64,000 bases of DNA from Rickettsia bellii RML369-C (GTDB lineage Bacteria; Pseudomonadota; Alphaproteobacteria; Rickettsiales; Rickettsiaceae), in contig NC_007940.1 in assembly GCF_000012385.1 (NCBI RefSeq), forward strand, positions 992,001-1,056,000, in the 5' to 3' direction. Below the pieces are notes generated by a model, which did no database searches, was not told the DNA's origin, and worked only from the letters and a program-made list of their open reading frames with translations. Shown here one piece after another: positions 28,988-39,468 of this stretch (its first letter is position 1; each line of letters opens with the position of its first letter). A program made the position numbers and the translations under genes.

Positions 28988-29871
28988 ATGAAACAAAAAA
29001 TTTATAAATTAAAATCAAATACATTATCTCGTTTTTTAATTGGAATAGCATGTAGAAATCAAAATGATTCGATTGCTGGTCTATTTGTAAATACTGATCC
29101 ATATGATTCGATAATGTGTCGTGAAACTGAATTTCAAGCAAAAAAAATTGAACTATTAATCAATCAAGGTTATGAAAATGAAATATTAAAAATAGCTAAT
29201 ATTTATCAGCAAAAACAAAATCTTTCAATATTTCAATCTGTTCAAGAAATAGTGAAATACATACAAAGCTTGAAAGAAGATGAAGCATCAAAATTTACAA
29301 GAATAAGTGGTCTAGATAAATTAAGTCCTAAAGGTTGGCATGAAGGAGAAAAGCATAATATAATGGCTAACATTCAAAGAGATTTTATTAAAAATGGAGG
29401 CAAAAGGGGCAAAGAGTATGCAATTACAGCACTTGCATTATATAATTTAGAAATAGCAATAATTGAAAGTAGCAAGACTGATAGTTACTGGGGTGTAAAA
29501 GCAGAATATGTTAGTAAAATAGGAAAAGGAGCAAATGAATTAGGAACAATTCATACTATAATAGGTAAAGAATTAAAAGAAGCAGCTAAAGATATTAGTA
29601 CAGGAAAATTTATATATAATGGAATAGAGTTAGATTTAGAGCTAGTAGAAAAAAACAAAAAGAAATTGAGAAAGCAAGATCAGATGAAAAACTAAATATA
29701 ATGAATATTAAATATAACCATGATAAATTCAATACCATTGAAATTTTCCCAATAAAAAAGTATAGAAATAGAACTCAACAACAAACTCAACATTATAATA
29801 CAAATTCCACTTCTTTAGCACCTTCTTTAACACCGAATTATACTCCTAAAAATAAAGCACATATACGATAA
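28988..29871 (+). pseudogene. NADAR-like (YbiA/DUF1768-type) protein, possible frameshift near the C-terminus
   Basis: The main frame is 28988-29695 (235 aa). It has the order expected for NADAR proteins: CRETEFQAKK near the start, GWHEGEKHNIMANIQRDFIK, ALALYNLEIAIIES, then DSYWGVKAEYVSKIGKGANE LGTIH. This corresponds to the family's D..WG ... G.N.LG signature. Family members act on NAD/ADP-ribose-like or riboflavin-intermediate substrates. After LELVEKNKKK an A-rich tract seems to shift the frame. The alternative frame runs on as EIEKARSDEKLNIMNIKYNH to TAA 29871 (an ORF from ATG 29701 alone is 56 aa). It lies 18 nt after the ankyrin gene and is probably cotranscribed. Confidence 0.55.
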
Positions 29872-30101
29872 CAATAGTCAAAAATTATTATATTAGATTA
29901 TTTTAAACTTTGAGTATAAAGCCATAGATTTAAACTCTTGCTATTTCTATTATCTGATTTGTAAAAAAATAGTTAAATATTTTATAGTAAAAATATCGCA
30001 CCACAAAAAGAAATTTTTATATTTTGATAAAATAGATTTGAAAACTATAAACTATTAGTAGTTATATTTTAATATGGTTAAATTTATTTAGGATATTTAT
30101 T
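29872..30101. other. AT-rich spacer, no gene seen
   Basis: No open frame. AGGATATTTATT upstream of 30102 provides a weak ribosome site for the following gene. Confidence 0.5.
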
Positions 30102-30755
30102 ATGGGTATAATACAAGATATAACAAACATATTTAAAACAAAACCTAAAAAGGAGCAAGATAAAGCAGCTGTAGATAGACGAGAAAAACAAGATGCTCTA
30201 CATAAGGCTTTTAGTGATATTCAACAACAAAGATTACATGGCATAATTTCCACACTTAAGGAACTATCAACGAATGAAGAAATAAAAGCTAATTTAAAGC
30301 AAACTAGACATTATAAAGAATTTGAAGAAAAAGTAACTGATATTATTGAAACTTACAACAGAAAATTAGATCATATAGATCCTAGTATAAAAGAATCTCA
30401 AAAATTAACTGTTTTGCCTATAGTAGAAGCAAAGCTAAAAGAACTAGATAAATGGTGTGAAGAACCTACAAAAACAGATAAAACTCTTATTTGGAAAAAT
30501 ATTGGTAATGTTATAAAGCACAGTTTAAAAGCTATCAAAAATATAGGTAATAAAGGATATACTGACGAAATTGAGAAAGTGCGTTATTATATGAAAGCAG
30601 TAAAAAATGCTAAACAAAATACCAAAGAAGCTAAAGAAGAAGTACGAGGTGCTACCAAACCTTTAACAGCTAAATCTACAACAAAAAAACTTCTAGAAAG
30701 TAATCTCCAACCTAAAAAAACTAAGCCTAAAAGCAAAACTAAACAAAGAGGTTAG
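30102..30755 (+). CDS. Helical protein paralogous to the C-terminus of the ankyrin protein
   Basis: 217 aa, Lys/Glu-rich and helical, no membrane segment. It shares a domain with the C-terminal part of the gene at 25943-28969: [13 protein letters not shown] against [31 protein letters not shown] against LRDLEEWCDKNINTDKTH, and [18 protein letters not shown] against FGKVVKHAILAILNAGNK. The tail is basic ([13 protein letters not shown]). The function is unknown, and the two loci probably arose by duplication of this module. Its end overlaps convergent priA by 4 bp. Confidence 0.7.
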
Positions 30756-32698
30756 TAAAAACTTTTTGGGTCGATATCTATTTTTATGTGACAAAAGGAT
30801 GGGATTTTAATCAGCTCTAACCAAAATTTTAAATATTTTTGCAGATTAAATTTTTTATCAGCAATAATAAGTATTCGAAAGCGATATTTACCAGCAAGTT
30901 TTGACATTAACGAGCTTGCTGGTCCTAAAATTTTCACCTGTGCTTCTGGAGCAATTCGTACCATGTTCTTAGCAACCTCTAAAATTTTATGCTCATTTGT
31001 GCCGGATAAAATTACTGATGCCATTTTTGAGAATGGCGGCATATCAGCAGCTTTCCGCACTTCTAACTCATTGACGAAAAAGTTATCTTCCCGCTCATCT
31101 TTAATATAACTAAAAATAATATTATCAGGATAATAGCTTTGTAAATATACCATACCTTTAGAGTTTCCACGCCCTGCTCTACCCCCTACTTGATGAAGCA
31201 ACTGAAAAGCCCTCTCACTTGATCTAAGATCAGCATGATTACTTCCAAGGTCGGCATCGACTACCCCAACTAAAGTAAGATTTGGAAAATGATAACCTTT
31301 TGTTATCATTTGTGTTCCTATTAATATATCAATTTCTAGATTTTCCATTTGATGTAGAAGCTGAGCTATCTTTTCTGGATTTTTAACATGATCCTTACTT
31401 ATTACAGCAATTTTACTATTTGGAAAAAGCGTTTTTGCCTCTTCCTCTATCCTTTCTATTCCAGGACCACAAATAGCTAGAGATTCATCTTCTAAGCATT
31501 CAGGGCAAGAGTTAAAAATCTTACTTTGATAACCACAATGATGACATTCAAGCTTTTTAGAGCTTTTATGCACTACCATCCAACTAGAGCAATATTTACA
31601 AGTAAATTTATGACCACAAGATTTACATAGCATTAAAGGGGCATAGCCTCTTCTATTAAGGAATAAAAGCGTTTGCTCTTTGTTTTCTAGATTATTCTTG
31701 ATGGCTTTTATTAGAATATTAGACAAGTAACAATTTTTAGGTAGCTCTTCCTTTGTCATATCAATCATTTCAATATTCGGTAAAACAGCGTTTTTATATC
31801 TACTACTTAAGTTAATTACACTATATTTTCCTATATTTGCATTATACATTGTCTCAATAGAGGGCGTTGCCGAACATAAAACTATTTGTGCTTTATCAAA
31901 CGTACTTCTAACTATAGCAGTATCTCTTGCATTATATAACACACCATCATCTTGCTTATAAGAATCGTCATGCTCTTCATCAATAACTATTAACCCAAGG
32001 TTTTTAAAAGGCAAAAATAAGCTACTCCTAGCCCCAATTACTATCTTAACTTTATCCTCTAATATACCTCTTAAAATCATTTTCTTTTGAGCTTTTGTAA
32101 CGCTCGAATTCCATATTATAGGATCAAACCCAAAACGCTCCTTAAAACGATTAATAATTTGCGTGCTTAGTGCTATTTCTGGAAGCATCACAAGTGCTTG
32201 CTTACCTTTCGCTAAATATTCTGCTATTAGATAAAAATAAACTTCTGTTTTACCTGAACCAGTAACACCTTTAATAAGAATTGGTTTATTGCTATCGTTT
32301 AACATTTGTAACGCCTGTTTTTGCTCTTCTGATAAATCAGGCAACGTAAAATTATTATTTATTTTCTGTTCTTTAACTTTAATTGGCTTTTCGGCTATAT
32401 CTACTGGTAATACTAATTTAGCTATACTACCAAGCTCAGCCATATAGTAATTACTCATCCATTTAATTAAGTCTAAAACTTCTGAAGTTATAGTTAAATT
32501 TAACGGTACTTTTTCTTTTATAGTTTTTAACTTTTTTACCTCAGGAACATTAGAAAATTCCCATACTATGCCGGTTAATTCCTTATTTCTAAAAGGCACT
32601 ACAACAAGATCACCTATATTTAATGATAAATCTTCAGGGATTAAGTAATCTAGAGGAAATAATTTTACTGCTGATAATAATATCTTCGCTATTTGCAT
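30752..32698 (-). CDS. priA: Primosomal replication restart helicase
   Basis: Superfamily 2 helicase that reloads the replisome at stalled forks. Walker A is [12 protein letters not shown], Walker B is [12 protein letters not shown], then LCSATPS, and cysteine pairs of the zinc-binding insert ([29 protein letters not shown]). Later helicase motifs are [20 protein letters not shown] and [10 protein letters not shown]. At 648 aa the length is as expected. It is divergent from ubiX across about 60 bp. Confidence 0.96.
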
Positions 32699-32761
32699 AT
32701 ATAATTTGTTTTATATAATTTTTTTTATTATATACTAAACTAATAAATTATAAAAACATCG

Positions 32762-33322
32762 ATGAAAAAAATTATCATAGCAATTTCTGGAGCTTCAGGG
32801 GCAATATATGGGATTCGTTTGCTTGAAGTATTAAAAGAACAAAATATAGAGACTCATTTAGTTATTTCAGATGGAGCCGCTCTTACTATAAAAGCTGAAA
32901 CTGAATATTCTATAGAAAAAGTAAAAGCTCTTGCAAATCATCACTATAGCAATAAAGATATAGGAGCTGCTATTGCAAGTGGTTCGTTTAAAACTTCTGG
33001 CATGATAATAGCACCATGCAGTATGAGGACTTTAGCTAGCGTTGCTCATGCAATGGAAGATAATTTAATTACTAGAGCAGCAGGAGTAGTATTAAAAGAT
33101 AAAAGAAAGCTCGTTTTAATGACTCGCGAAACACCTCTGCATATAGGACATATTGAAAATATGCTGAAAGTAGCAAATTATGGCGGAATTATAGCACCAC
33201 CAATTCCGGCTTTTTATAGCAAACCTAAAGAGATAGATGATATAGTAAACCACTCTATCGCTAGAGTTTTAGACCTTTTCGATATCGAAACTAATCTGAT
33301 TAAAAGATGGAGTGGGCTTTAA
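32762..33322 (+). CDS. ubiX: Flavin prenyltransferase
   Basis: Makes prenylated FMN, the cofactor for the UbiD-type decarboxylase in ubiquinone synthesis. 186 aa, with the FMN-binding start [19 protein letters not shown] and the central [30 protein letters not shown]. The conserved [20 protein letters not shown] and the C-terminal [20 protein letters not shown] follow. Start ATG 32762. A vapBC-type pair follows in the same direction. Confidence 0.96.
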   Translation: MKKIIIAISGASGAIYGIRLLEVLKEQNIETHLVISDGAALTIKAETEYSIEKVKALANHHYSNKDIGAAIASGSFKTSGMIIAPCSMRTLASVAHAMEDNLITRAAGVVLKDKRKLVLMTRETPLHIGHIENMLKVANYGGIIAPPIPAFYSKPKEIDDIVNHSIARVLDLFDIETNLIKRWSGL

Positions 33323-33333
33323 GTGAAAATTAG

Positions 33334-33361
33334 TTAGTACTATTATTGTTTTTGGTATAAT
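33334..33361 (+). promoter_or_regulatory. Candidate promoter of the toxin-antitoxin pair
   Basis: TTAGTA (33334-33339), 16 bp, then TATAAT (33356-33361), 30 bp before the antitoxin ATG. Confidence 0.45.
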
Positions 33362-33390
33362 ATATAATTTTATGAATAGATGATATACAT

Positions 33391-33636
33391 ATGGTAAATA
33401 GTGCAAAAATAGCCAAGGGTGGTAAAATTTCTATACCGGCTTCATATAGAAAACAATTACATTTAAAAGAAGGTGATAAAGTAGTATTTATTCTTAAAGA
33501 AAATGAGATGATAATTTCTCCATTAAGCATAGCATTAAAAAAATCTCGTAATATTATTAATAAATATTACTCTCCTGAAGAAAGTTTAGTAGATAAATTA
33601 ATTACTGAACGTAGAAATGAAGCAAAAAATGAGTAG
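33391..33636 (+). CDS. vapB: VapB-type antitoxin (AbrB/SpoVT fold)
   Basis: An 81-aa antitoxin with the swapped-hairpin DNA-binding domain: AKIAKGGKISIPASYRKQLH, then LKEGDKVVFILKENEMIISP (residues 4-50). The C-terminal tail (SLVDKLITERRNEAKNE) would wrap the toxin. It overlaps the toxin start by 20 bp, indicating translational coupling. Such antitoxins usually repress their own promoter together with the toxin. Confidence 0.85.
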   Translation: MVNSAKIAKGGKISIPASYRKQLHLKEGDKVVFILKENEMIISPLSIALKKSRNIINKYYSPEESLVDKLITERRNEAKNE

Positions 33637-34009
33637 TGTAATATTTGATGCCTCTGCTCTTTTGGCTCTAATAAAAAACGAGCCTACTAATCTAAAGCTT
33701 GAAACATTCTTAGGTAATATATGCATGTCTTCTGTTAATATTTCTGAGGTAGCCAGTATTTTATTAGATAAAATATCCTATCAAGAATGTAAAGATATTA
33801 TAGAACCATTAATTAATTCTATTATTGCATTTGATCAAGAACAATCTTTCCTTGCAGCAAATATTAAAAAACAAACTAAACATTTAGGTTTATCACTTGG
33901 AGATCGTGCATGTATTGCTTTAGGCTTAGCTACAGGCTATCCTGTATATACAGCTGATAAAGCCTGGGCTAAGCTACAAGTGAATTGTAAAATTATACTT
34001 ATTCGTTAA
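33617..34009 (+). CDS. vapC: VapC-type toxin (PIN-domain ribonuclease)
   Basis: 130 aa. The PIN-domain acidic residues are present: D in SSVIFDASALLALIKNEP (residue about 10), E in NISEVASIL (about 42), D in GLSLGDRACIALGLA (about 97) and D in YPVYTADKAWAKL (about 115). Such metal-dependent RNases cleave tRNA or rRNA when freed from VapB. The key residues look intact, so the pair may be functional. Confidence 0.87.
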   Translation: MKQKMSSVIFDASALLALIKNEPTNLKLETFLGNICMSSVNISEVASILLDKISYQECKDIIEPLINSIIAFDQEQSFLAANIKKQTKHLGLSLGDRACIALGLATGYPVYTADKAWAKLQVNCKIILIR

Positions 34010-34037
34010 TCAATAAAAAACATATCTAAAAACAACA

Positions 34038-35534
34038 ATGGCACGTAATAAAACAAACAACGATAAAAATATAGCTAACGATGAAGCAAGTACTGTATTA
34101 GCAAGAGTTTTACCTTCAAATGTTCAAGCAGAACAAATGTTGCTTGGAGCAATTTTAACTAATAATGAATTGCTAAATTATGTATCAGAATTTTTACGCA
34201 GTGAGCATTTTTTTGAACCTATTCACCAAAAAATCTATAATGGAATTGAAGTAATTACCGAGAAAGGTTTAATAGCTACCCCTATAACATTACGTAGTAT
34301 GCTAGCAAATGATGAGCTTTTTCATGAAATGGAGGGAGCTGAATATTTAGCAAAATTAGTCACTATGTCAATGATGGTAATTAATCCTATTGACTATGGT
34401 AAAATAATATATGATTTAGCAATAAAACGTTATTTAATAAATATCGGTGAAGAAGTAGTAAACGACGCATATAATTCTTCTTTAGAGTTTGAAGCAAAAG
34501 AACAAATTGAACGAGCCGAATCTAAGCTTTATGATTTAGCTAGTGAAGGGATAAATGAAAAAAGCTTTACCAAAATTGCTATACCCATTTCAGAGTCGAT
34601 TGCTAGTATAAACAGAGCAATGAAAAATAACGATCATGTAATAGGTATATCTACTGGCTTAATTGATTTAGATAGTAAATTATTTGGTTTTCATAATTCT
34701 GATCTTGTAATTCTTGCAGGACGTCCTGCAATGGGTAAAACAGCCTTTGCTTTAAATCTAGCCTTAAATGCTTGCAATAATATGCTTATTAAAAATAAGC
34801 GTGATAATGAAGAGGTGCAATCTGTGGGATTTTTCTCTCTAGAAATGTCCTCAGAGCAGCTTACAACACGTTTGCTTTCAATGAGTGCAGGAATTGACTC
34901 TACTACTCTTCGTACGGGAATGATTAATGAAGCAAATTATAATCGTCTTCGCAAAGAAGCCATAGCTTTATCAGAATTATCATTTTTTATTGATGATACT
35001 CCTGCCTTAACTATTTCAGCTATAAGAACACGTGCTAGAAGAATGAAACGCAAGCATAATTTAGGTATATTATTTGTCGATTATTTACAATTAATTAGAG
35101 GTGTAAGTAAATCCGATAATAGGGTTAATGAAGTTTCAGAAATCACCCAAGGTTTAAAAGCTATAGCAAAAGAATTAAATATTCCTGTCATTGCATTATC
35201 TCAGCTATCAAGAGCCGTAGAGCTTCGTGAGGATAAAAGACCTATGCTATCCGATCTTAGAGAATCAGGAAGTATTGAACAAGATGCCGATATAGTTATG
35301 TTTATTTACCGAGAAGAATATTATCTAAGCAGAAAAGAGCCAGCAGCAAGCGATCCTAAACATGCCGAAAAATATGCCGAATGGCAAGATAATATGAGTA
35401 AAGCACATAATATTACCGATATTATAATTGCAAAACACCGTAGTGGTCCTGTTGGTAATGTTCAACTTTTCTATGACAGTCAATATTCTAAATTTGTTAA
35501 TCTAGAAACAAAATATCCAGTGCATCCGAGATAA
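34038..35534 (+). CDS. dnaB: Replicative DNA helicase
   Basis: Hexameric helicase of the replication fork. The N-terminal DnaB domain (LPSNVQAEQMLLGAILTNNE) is followed by the RecA-like domain with Walker A GRPAMGKTAFALNLA and VGFFSLEMSSEQL. Walker B is ILFVDYLQLIRG, followed by IPVIALSQLSRAVE and DADIVMFIYREEYY. At 498 aa the length is normal. It lies 28 nt after vapC. Confidence 0.97.
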   Translation: MARNKTNNDKNIANDEASTVLARVLPSNVQAEQMLLGAILTNNELLNYVSEFLRSEHFFEPIHQKIYNGIEVITEKGLIATPITLRSMLANDELFHEMEGAEYLAKLVTMSMMVINPIDYGKIIYDLAIKRYLINIGEEVVNDAYNSSLEFEAKEQIERAESKLYDLASEGINEKSFTKIAIPISESIASINRAMKNNDHVIGISTGLIDLDSKLFGFHNSDLVILAGRPAMGKTAFALNLALNACNNMLIKNKRDNEEVQSVGFFSLEMSSEQLTTRLLSMSAGIDSTTLRTGMINEANYNRLRKEAIALSELSFFIDDTPALTISAIRTRARRMKRKHNLGILFVDYLQLIRGVSKSDNRVNEVSEITQGLKAIAKELNIPVIALSQLSRAVELREDKRPMLSDLRESGSIEQDADIVMFIYREEYYLSRKEPAASDPKHAEKYAEWQDNMSKAHNITDIIIAKHRSGPVGNVQLFYDSQYSKFVNLETKYPVHPR

Positions 35535-35614
35535 TAGTTGTATAAAACTTAGGACCATCTAGTGTTTGACCGAGCTATATATACTGCTAATAAATGAAGA
35601 GTTGGATAGACGAA

Positions 35615-35722
35615 GTTTTATTTGGAAAAGAGCAAGGCGGCTTGAAGCTGATAACCGCAGCGTACAAAAAGTATGTGAGGATTATCAGCAAAAGACTTTG
35701 TCGCCAATTTTTCAAATAAAAC
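35615..35722. repeat. Long palindromic element E2 between dnaB and tyrP
   Basis: Outer arms GTTTTATTTG/CAAATAAAAC are exact complements; inner sequences are imperfectly complementary around the core CAGCGTACAAAAAGTATGTG. It lies between convergent genes and could act as a two-way terminator. Confidence 0.7.
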
Positions 35723-35730
35723 GAATATAC

Positions 35731-36936
35731 TTATAAAATACCGATAATCGTATTAGTAAGTTCATATCCCATAATAAATATTCCGATAATTACTGATATA
35801 AAAATTAAATATTTCTTTTTTAGTTCAGGATAATAAAAATTTTTTATTTTTGCTTTATATAATAAGTAAGCAGGCAATAAAATTGCAATTATTACCAGTA
35901 TCATACCGGCGAACCCTAAAACTGTAATAAAAGCATTAGGAATTAGTATTGTTACAATATAAGCTGGTAATATAGTAGTAGAAGCAGCTATTATATCACG
36001 AATCCTTGAATTACACTTTAGGTTTGAAAAACTTACTTTAAGAGAATCACATAGACCTACACCTACACCAATTACTGAGGTAGCTATAGCCAAAGTAGAA
36101 ATTATCCACACTAGCAATTGTACGGACTGCCATTTTGCTATACTGCTTAATTCTTTAACTAACTCTCCTACTTCAACATTGCCTACAACCATCTGTTGAT
36201 AAAATACCGGATTTTCATGATGTATTACAGTAAGAACGCTACATGTCCAAATTATATATACTATTGCTGGAATTAAAGTACCAAATAAGAATGCTAATTT
36301 TAATGTTCTAGCATTTTTATTACAGTAATTAGTTAAAGTATGAAAAATTACTTGGAAACCAAAAGAAGTAAAAACTACAGGCGTTATTTCACTCCATACT
36401 AATATTTCTTTATATCTTGATGAAAATAATGGTAAATTGTACCATTTAATCATAGCAATAAGTCCTATAATTAAAATTGCTATTACTATAAGTATCCCAA
36501 TAAATAACAAACGATTTATATAATCTATTAACTTTAACGGTAGCAATAATACTAAAATAGATATAACGGCATACCATGCTCCTATATAAACTATACTTAT
36601 ATCTAAGGATAATAAGTTTTGTATTATTGACGAACCTCCATATATAAAAACTGCCAGTAAAGCGTATAAAAGAATTTTAAGATTCACCATACCGATAATT
36701 TCAGCAATACGTCCTGAAAAATATCTTCCAAGTCTTCCTAGTGCTAAACCTTTACCGGCTTGAAGGTTAAGTTCCAAATTAATTAAGGAAGTATAATACA
36801 TTAGAAACCAAATTATAAACATTAATATTATACTAGGTATTAAACCTATTTTTGCTAATACCATAGGCAGGGCTATCATACCGCTACCTATACAAGTACC
36901 TACAATTAATAAAATTGAACCGATAAGTTTTTCCAT
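35731..36936 (-). CDS. tyrP: Aromatic amino acid permease (TyrP/Mtr family)
   Basis: A 401-aa inner-membrane protein with about 11 helices. It starts with the family signature LIGSILLIVGTCIGSGMIAL PMVLAKIG, where the unwound GTCIGSGM segment binds substrate. ITPVVFTSFGFQVIFHTLTN and the C-terminal VLGFAGMILVIIAILLPAYL also fit the hydroxy/aromatic amino acid permease family. It is a likely tyrosine/tryptophan importer from host cytosol. No operon partner. Confidence 0.85.
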   Translation of the reverse strand: MEKLIGSILLIVGTCIGSGMIALPMVLAKIGLIPSIILMFIIWFLMYYTSLINLELNLQAGKGLALGRLGRYFSGRIAEIIGMVNLKILLYALLAVFIYGGSSIIQNLLSLDISIVYIGAWYAVISILVLLLPLKLIDYINRLLFIGILIVIAILIIGLIAMIKWYNLPLFSSRYKEILVWSEITPVVFTSFGFQVIFHTLTNYCNKNARTLKLAFLFGTLIPAIVYIIWTCSVLTVIHHENPVFYQQMVVGNVEVGELVKELSSIAKWQSVQLLVWIISTLAIATSVIGVGVGLCDSLKVSFSNLKCNSRIRDIIAASTTILPAYIVTILIPNAFITVLGFAGMILVIIAILLPAYLLYKAKIKNFYYPELKKKYLIFISVIIGIFIMGYELTNTIIGIL

Positions 36937-37088
36937 ATTTTTAATTAAGGCTTATAATTAAGAAGAATTATATATAGACTAGTTGAAATTTAGAAGCAAT
37001 AATATTCGCAAGAATAATAATGAGAAAAATAAAAAATTTTCATGGATGGCTTTTATACGTAATTTTCTTGCAATGACGATTTTGAAGA

Positions 37089-38012
37089 CTAACTACGCAT
37101 GACTCCTTTTTTTATCACTATTTTTGGCTTAGGTTTTGCTTTTACTTTATTGTTAGAAGCAAGTGTGACTTTAGGTTTGGCAGATGCTACGTTAAAGTGC
37201 TGATCTAATAACCCGATCATTTTCTGATCACGAGATCCAGCACTTCTACCACCTGTAACAACTGCGATTAATGATTTACCGTTTCTTGAGGCAGTAGTAA
37301 CTAAATTATATCCTGCTGGAGTATGAAAACCTGTTTTCATACCTTCAGCTCCTGCATAATTTTTAGTAATCTTATTATGACCATTTATTACATTACCACG
37401 AAACACAAAACTAGTTTTAGAAAATAACGGATAATATTTAGGGAATTTTTGTTTAATCGCTAAAGTAAGCTTAGCCATATCTCGTGCTGTAGTTTGCTGT
37501 AATGGGTCATGCCAACCTGAAGCATTTTTAAAATAAGTATTTTTCATTCCAAGCTGCTTGGCTTTAATATTCATTAAGTGAGCAAAGTCTTTTTCAGAAA
37601 GTCTAATATTTTCAGCAACCGTAACAGCAGCATCATTTGCTGATTTAACAATTAGCATATTGATTGCTTCTCTAGTTGTTATAGTATCCCCAGCCCTTAA
37701 ACCAATTTTACAGGGAGGCATTTTTGCTGCTTTTGCCGATACAAGAAGCTTTTTATCTAAAGATAATTTACCTAATTCAATTAACTCAAACATCACATAT
37801 AAAGTCATTAACTTAGTTAAAGAGGCGGGATAAATTCGGATTTGAGAATTATGAGCGTGCAAAACTTTACCGGTTTTTGCATCAATTACTAAGCTGGTTT
37901 GAACGGGAATAGGAACTTTAGAAGAATTTTTTACAGCCTTTTTTGCTTCACTTACTTGGGTAAGTAAAGAAATGATAACAAAAATGTAAGGCAATAAAAT
38001 TTTTCTAAACAT
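37089..38012 (-). CDS. dacF: D-alanyl-D-alanine carboxypeptidase (penicillin-binding protein)
   Basis: A periplasmic peptidase (S11) trimming the terminal D-Ala of peptidoglycan stems. Signal peptide at 1-23 (FVIISLLTQVSEA). The catalytic SxxK is Ser64-Leu-Thr-Lys67 (YPASLTKLM), the SxN motif is in IVKSANDAAV, and the KTG box is in GMKTGFHTPAGYN. At 307 aa it lacks the usual C-terminal membrane-anchor domain of longer DacA proteins and ends in a basic tail (KAKPKPKIVIKKG). Confidence 0.92.
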   Translation of the reverse strand: MFRKILLPYIFVIISLLTQVSEAKKAVKNSSKVPIPVQTSLVIDAKTGKVLHAHNSQIRIYPASLTKLMTLYVMFELIELGKLSLDKKLLVSAKAAKMPPCKIGLRAGDTITTREAINMLIVKSANDAAVTVAENIRLSEKDFAHLMNIKAKQLGMKNTYFKNASGWHDPLQQTTARDMAKLTLAIKQKFPKYYPLFSKTSFVFRGNVINGHNKITKNYAGAEGMKTGFHTPAGYNLVTTASRNGKSLIAVVTGGRSAGSRDQKMIGLLDQHFNVASAKPKVTLASNNKVKAKPKPKIVIKKGVMRS

Positions 38013-38071
38013 CTTAATATAGATAAAATATTATTCGAGTTTGGTCAAGATGAAATTATAGTGCTATACGT

Positions 38072-38122
38072 CATAACTGTGTCATCCCGTGGCAGCATTA
38101 TTGCATAGATTAAAAAATGTTC
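38072..38122. repeat. Partial dispersed repeat
   Basis: GTGTCATCCCGTGGCAGCAT followed by TATTGCATAGATTAAAAAAT, a piece of the common family between dacF and ampG. Confidence 0.6.
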
Positions 38123-38126
38123 TATA

Positions 38127-39371
38127 CTACACGTTAACCTTTTTATTAAGATACATTAATATAAATAAAGCAGGCAAGGCTAAAATGATAGTAAAGATGA
38201 AAAAGCCATTCCAGCCTAGCATATTTACAAGTTTACCAGCATAAATAGTGACAGTATTGTTACATAAACTGCTCGCAGCGGTAAAAAGTGCATATTGCGT
38301 TGCTGAGTATTTTTTATTACATAAATAGCTTATATATCCAACTAAAGCAGTAGTACCCATAGCGGCAGCAAAATTTTCTATAGTAATAGTAATTAATAAA
38401 GCTCCAAAAGAAGGAGGTTGACCATTGAGCCAAATAAACGCAAAATGTGTTATGCTTTGGAGAATGCCGGTAATAATTAAGCCTTTAAAATTATTAAACC
38501 TATACATCACTATACCACCGACAAAGCCACCAACTAAGGTTGCAATCAGACCATATAGCTTAACAATTACTGCTATTTCTGATTTAGTATAACCAAGTTC
38601 TATATAAAAAGGCGATGCAATAGATAAAAGCATCGAATCACCAAGTTTAAAAAATATTACAGCAAACAAAATAGTTATAGCAAATTCTCTTTTAAAAAAA
38701 TCTTTAAAAGGACTAATTACTGTATGAATCCAAGAAGCGATAGAAGTAAATTTTATCTTCTCTCTTACTAATTCTTTTTCCTTTACTGTTATTATAAAAA
38801 TAGTAGAGACGGCAAATATTATACCTATAACAAAGAAAGTTAATTGCCAGTTATCGTTAGTTATTTCAGCAAAATATAAAGCCCAGCCACCTGTAATCAG
38901 CATACCGATTCTATAACCAAATACCGCTGTTGCACTAGCTATGCCTTGGGTTTCTTCTTCAAACTTATCGATACGAAGAGCATCAACAGCAATGTCAAAT
39001 GTGCTTGATAAAAACCCCAAAGCTATGGTTAGAAAATATAAAGCAGTTAAAGAAGCAGCAGGATTTTCTCTTCCCATAGCTATCAATACTAAAGCCATCA
39101 AACTGCTGCATAATATAAGCCAGCCTTTTCTATGTCCCCATCTGCTTAAAAAAGGCACTTTAAAATTATCAATTAGAGGAGACCAAAATACTTTTAAGGA
39201 ATAAGATAATTTCGCTATTCCAAAAGTAGTGATAACTGCGATATCTACACCTGACTCTTTTAACCAAACCGAAATAGTAGTAAAAATTATAGCTAATGGC
39301 ATCCCACTAACTATTCCTAAGATTAATATTTCGAATAAGCGATAGTCTTTAAATATTCTAGTGATAAGCAT
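38127..39371 (-). CDS. ampG: AmpG-type MFS permease (muropeptide transporter family)
   Basis: A 414-aa major-facilitator protein with 12 helices. Family features are [20 protein letters not shown] at the start, [26 protein letters not shown] (the AmpG signature between helices 2 and 3), [19 protein letters not shown] and [20 protein letters not shown]. AmpG imports GlcNAc-anhMurNAc peptides for cell-wall recycling. Rickettsiae carry several paralogues, and the substrate of this one is not certain. It is about 115 bp upstream of dacF on the same strand. Confidence 0.88.
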
Positions 39372-39468
39372 GTTAATTTTTCTGATTGTATGTCATCACA
39401 ACTTGATAAGACACAAGTTGACATTAAAATAGTTAATAAAAATTAATATTTATAAACTACTTATTCTT

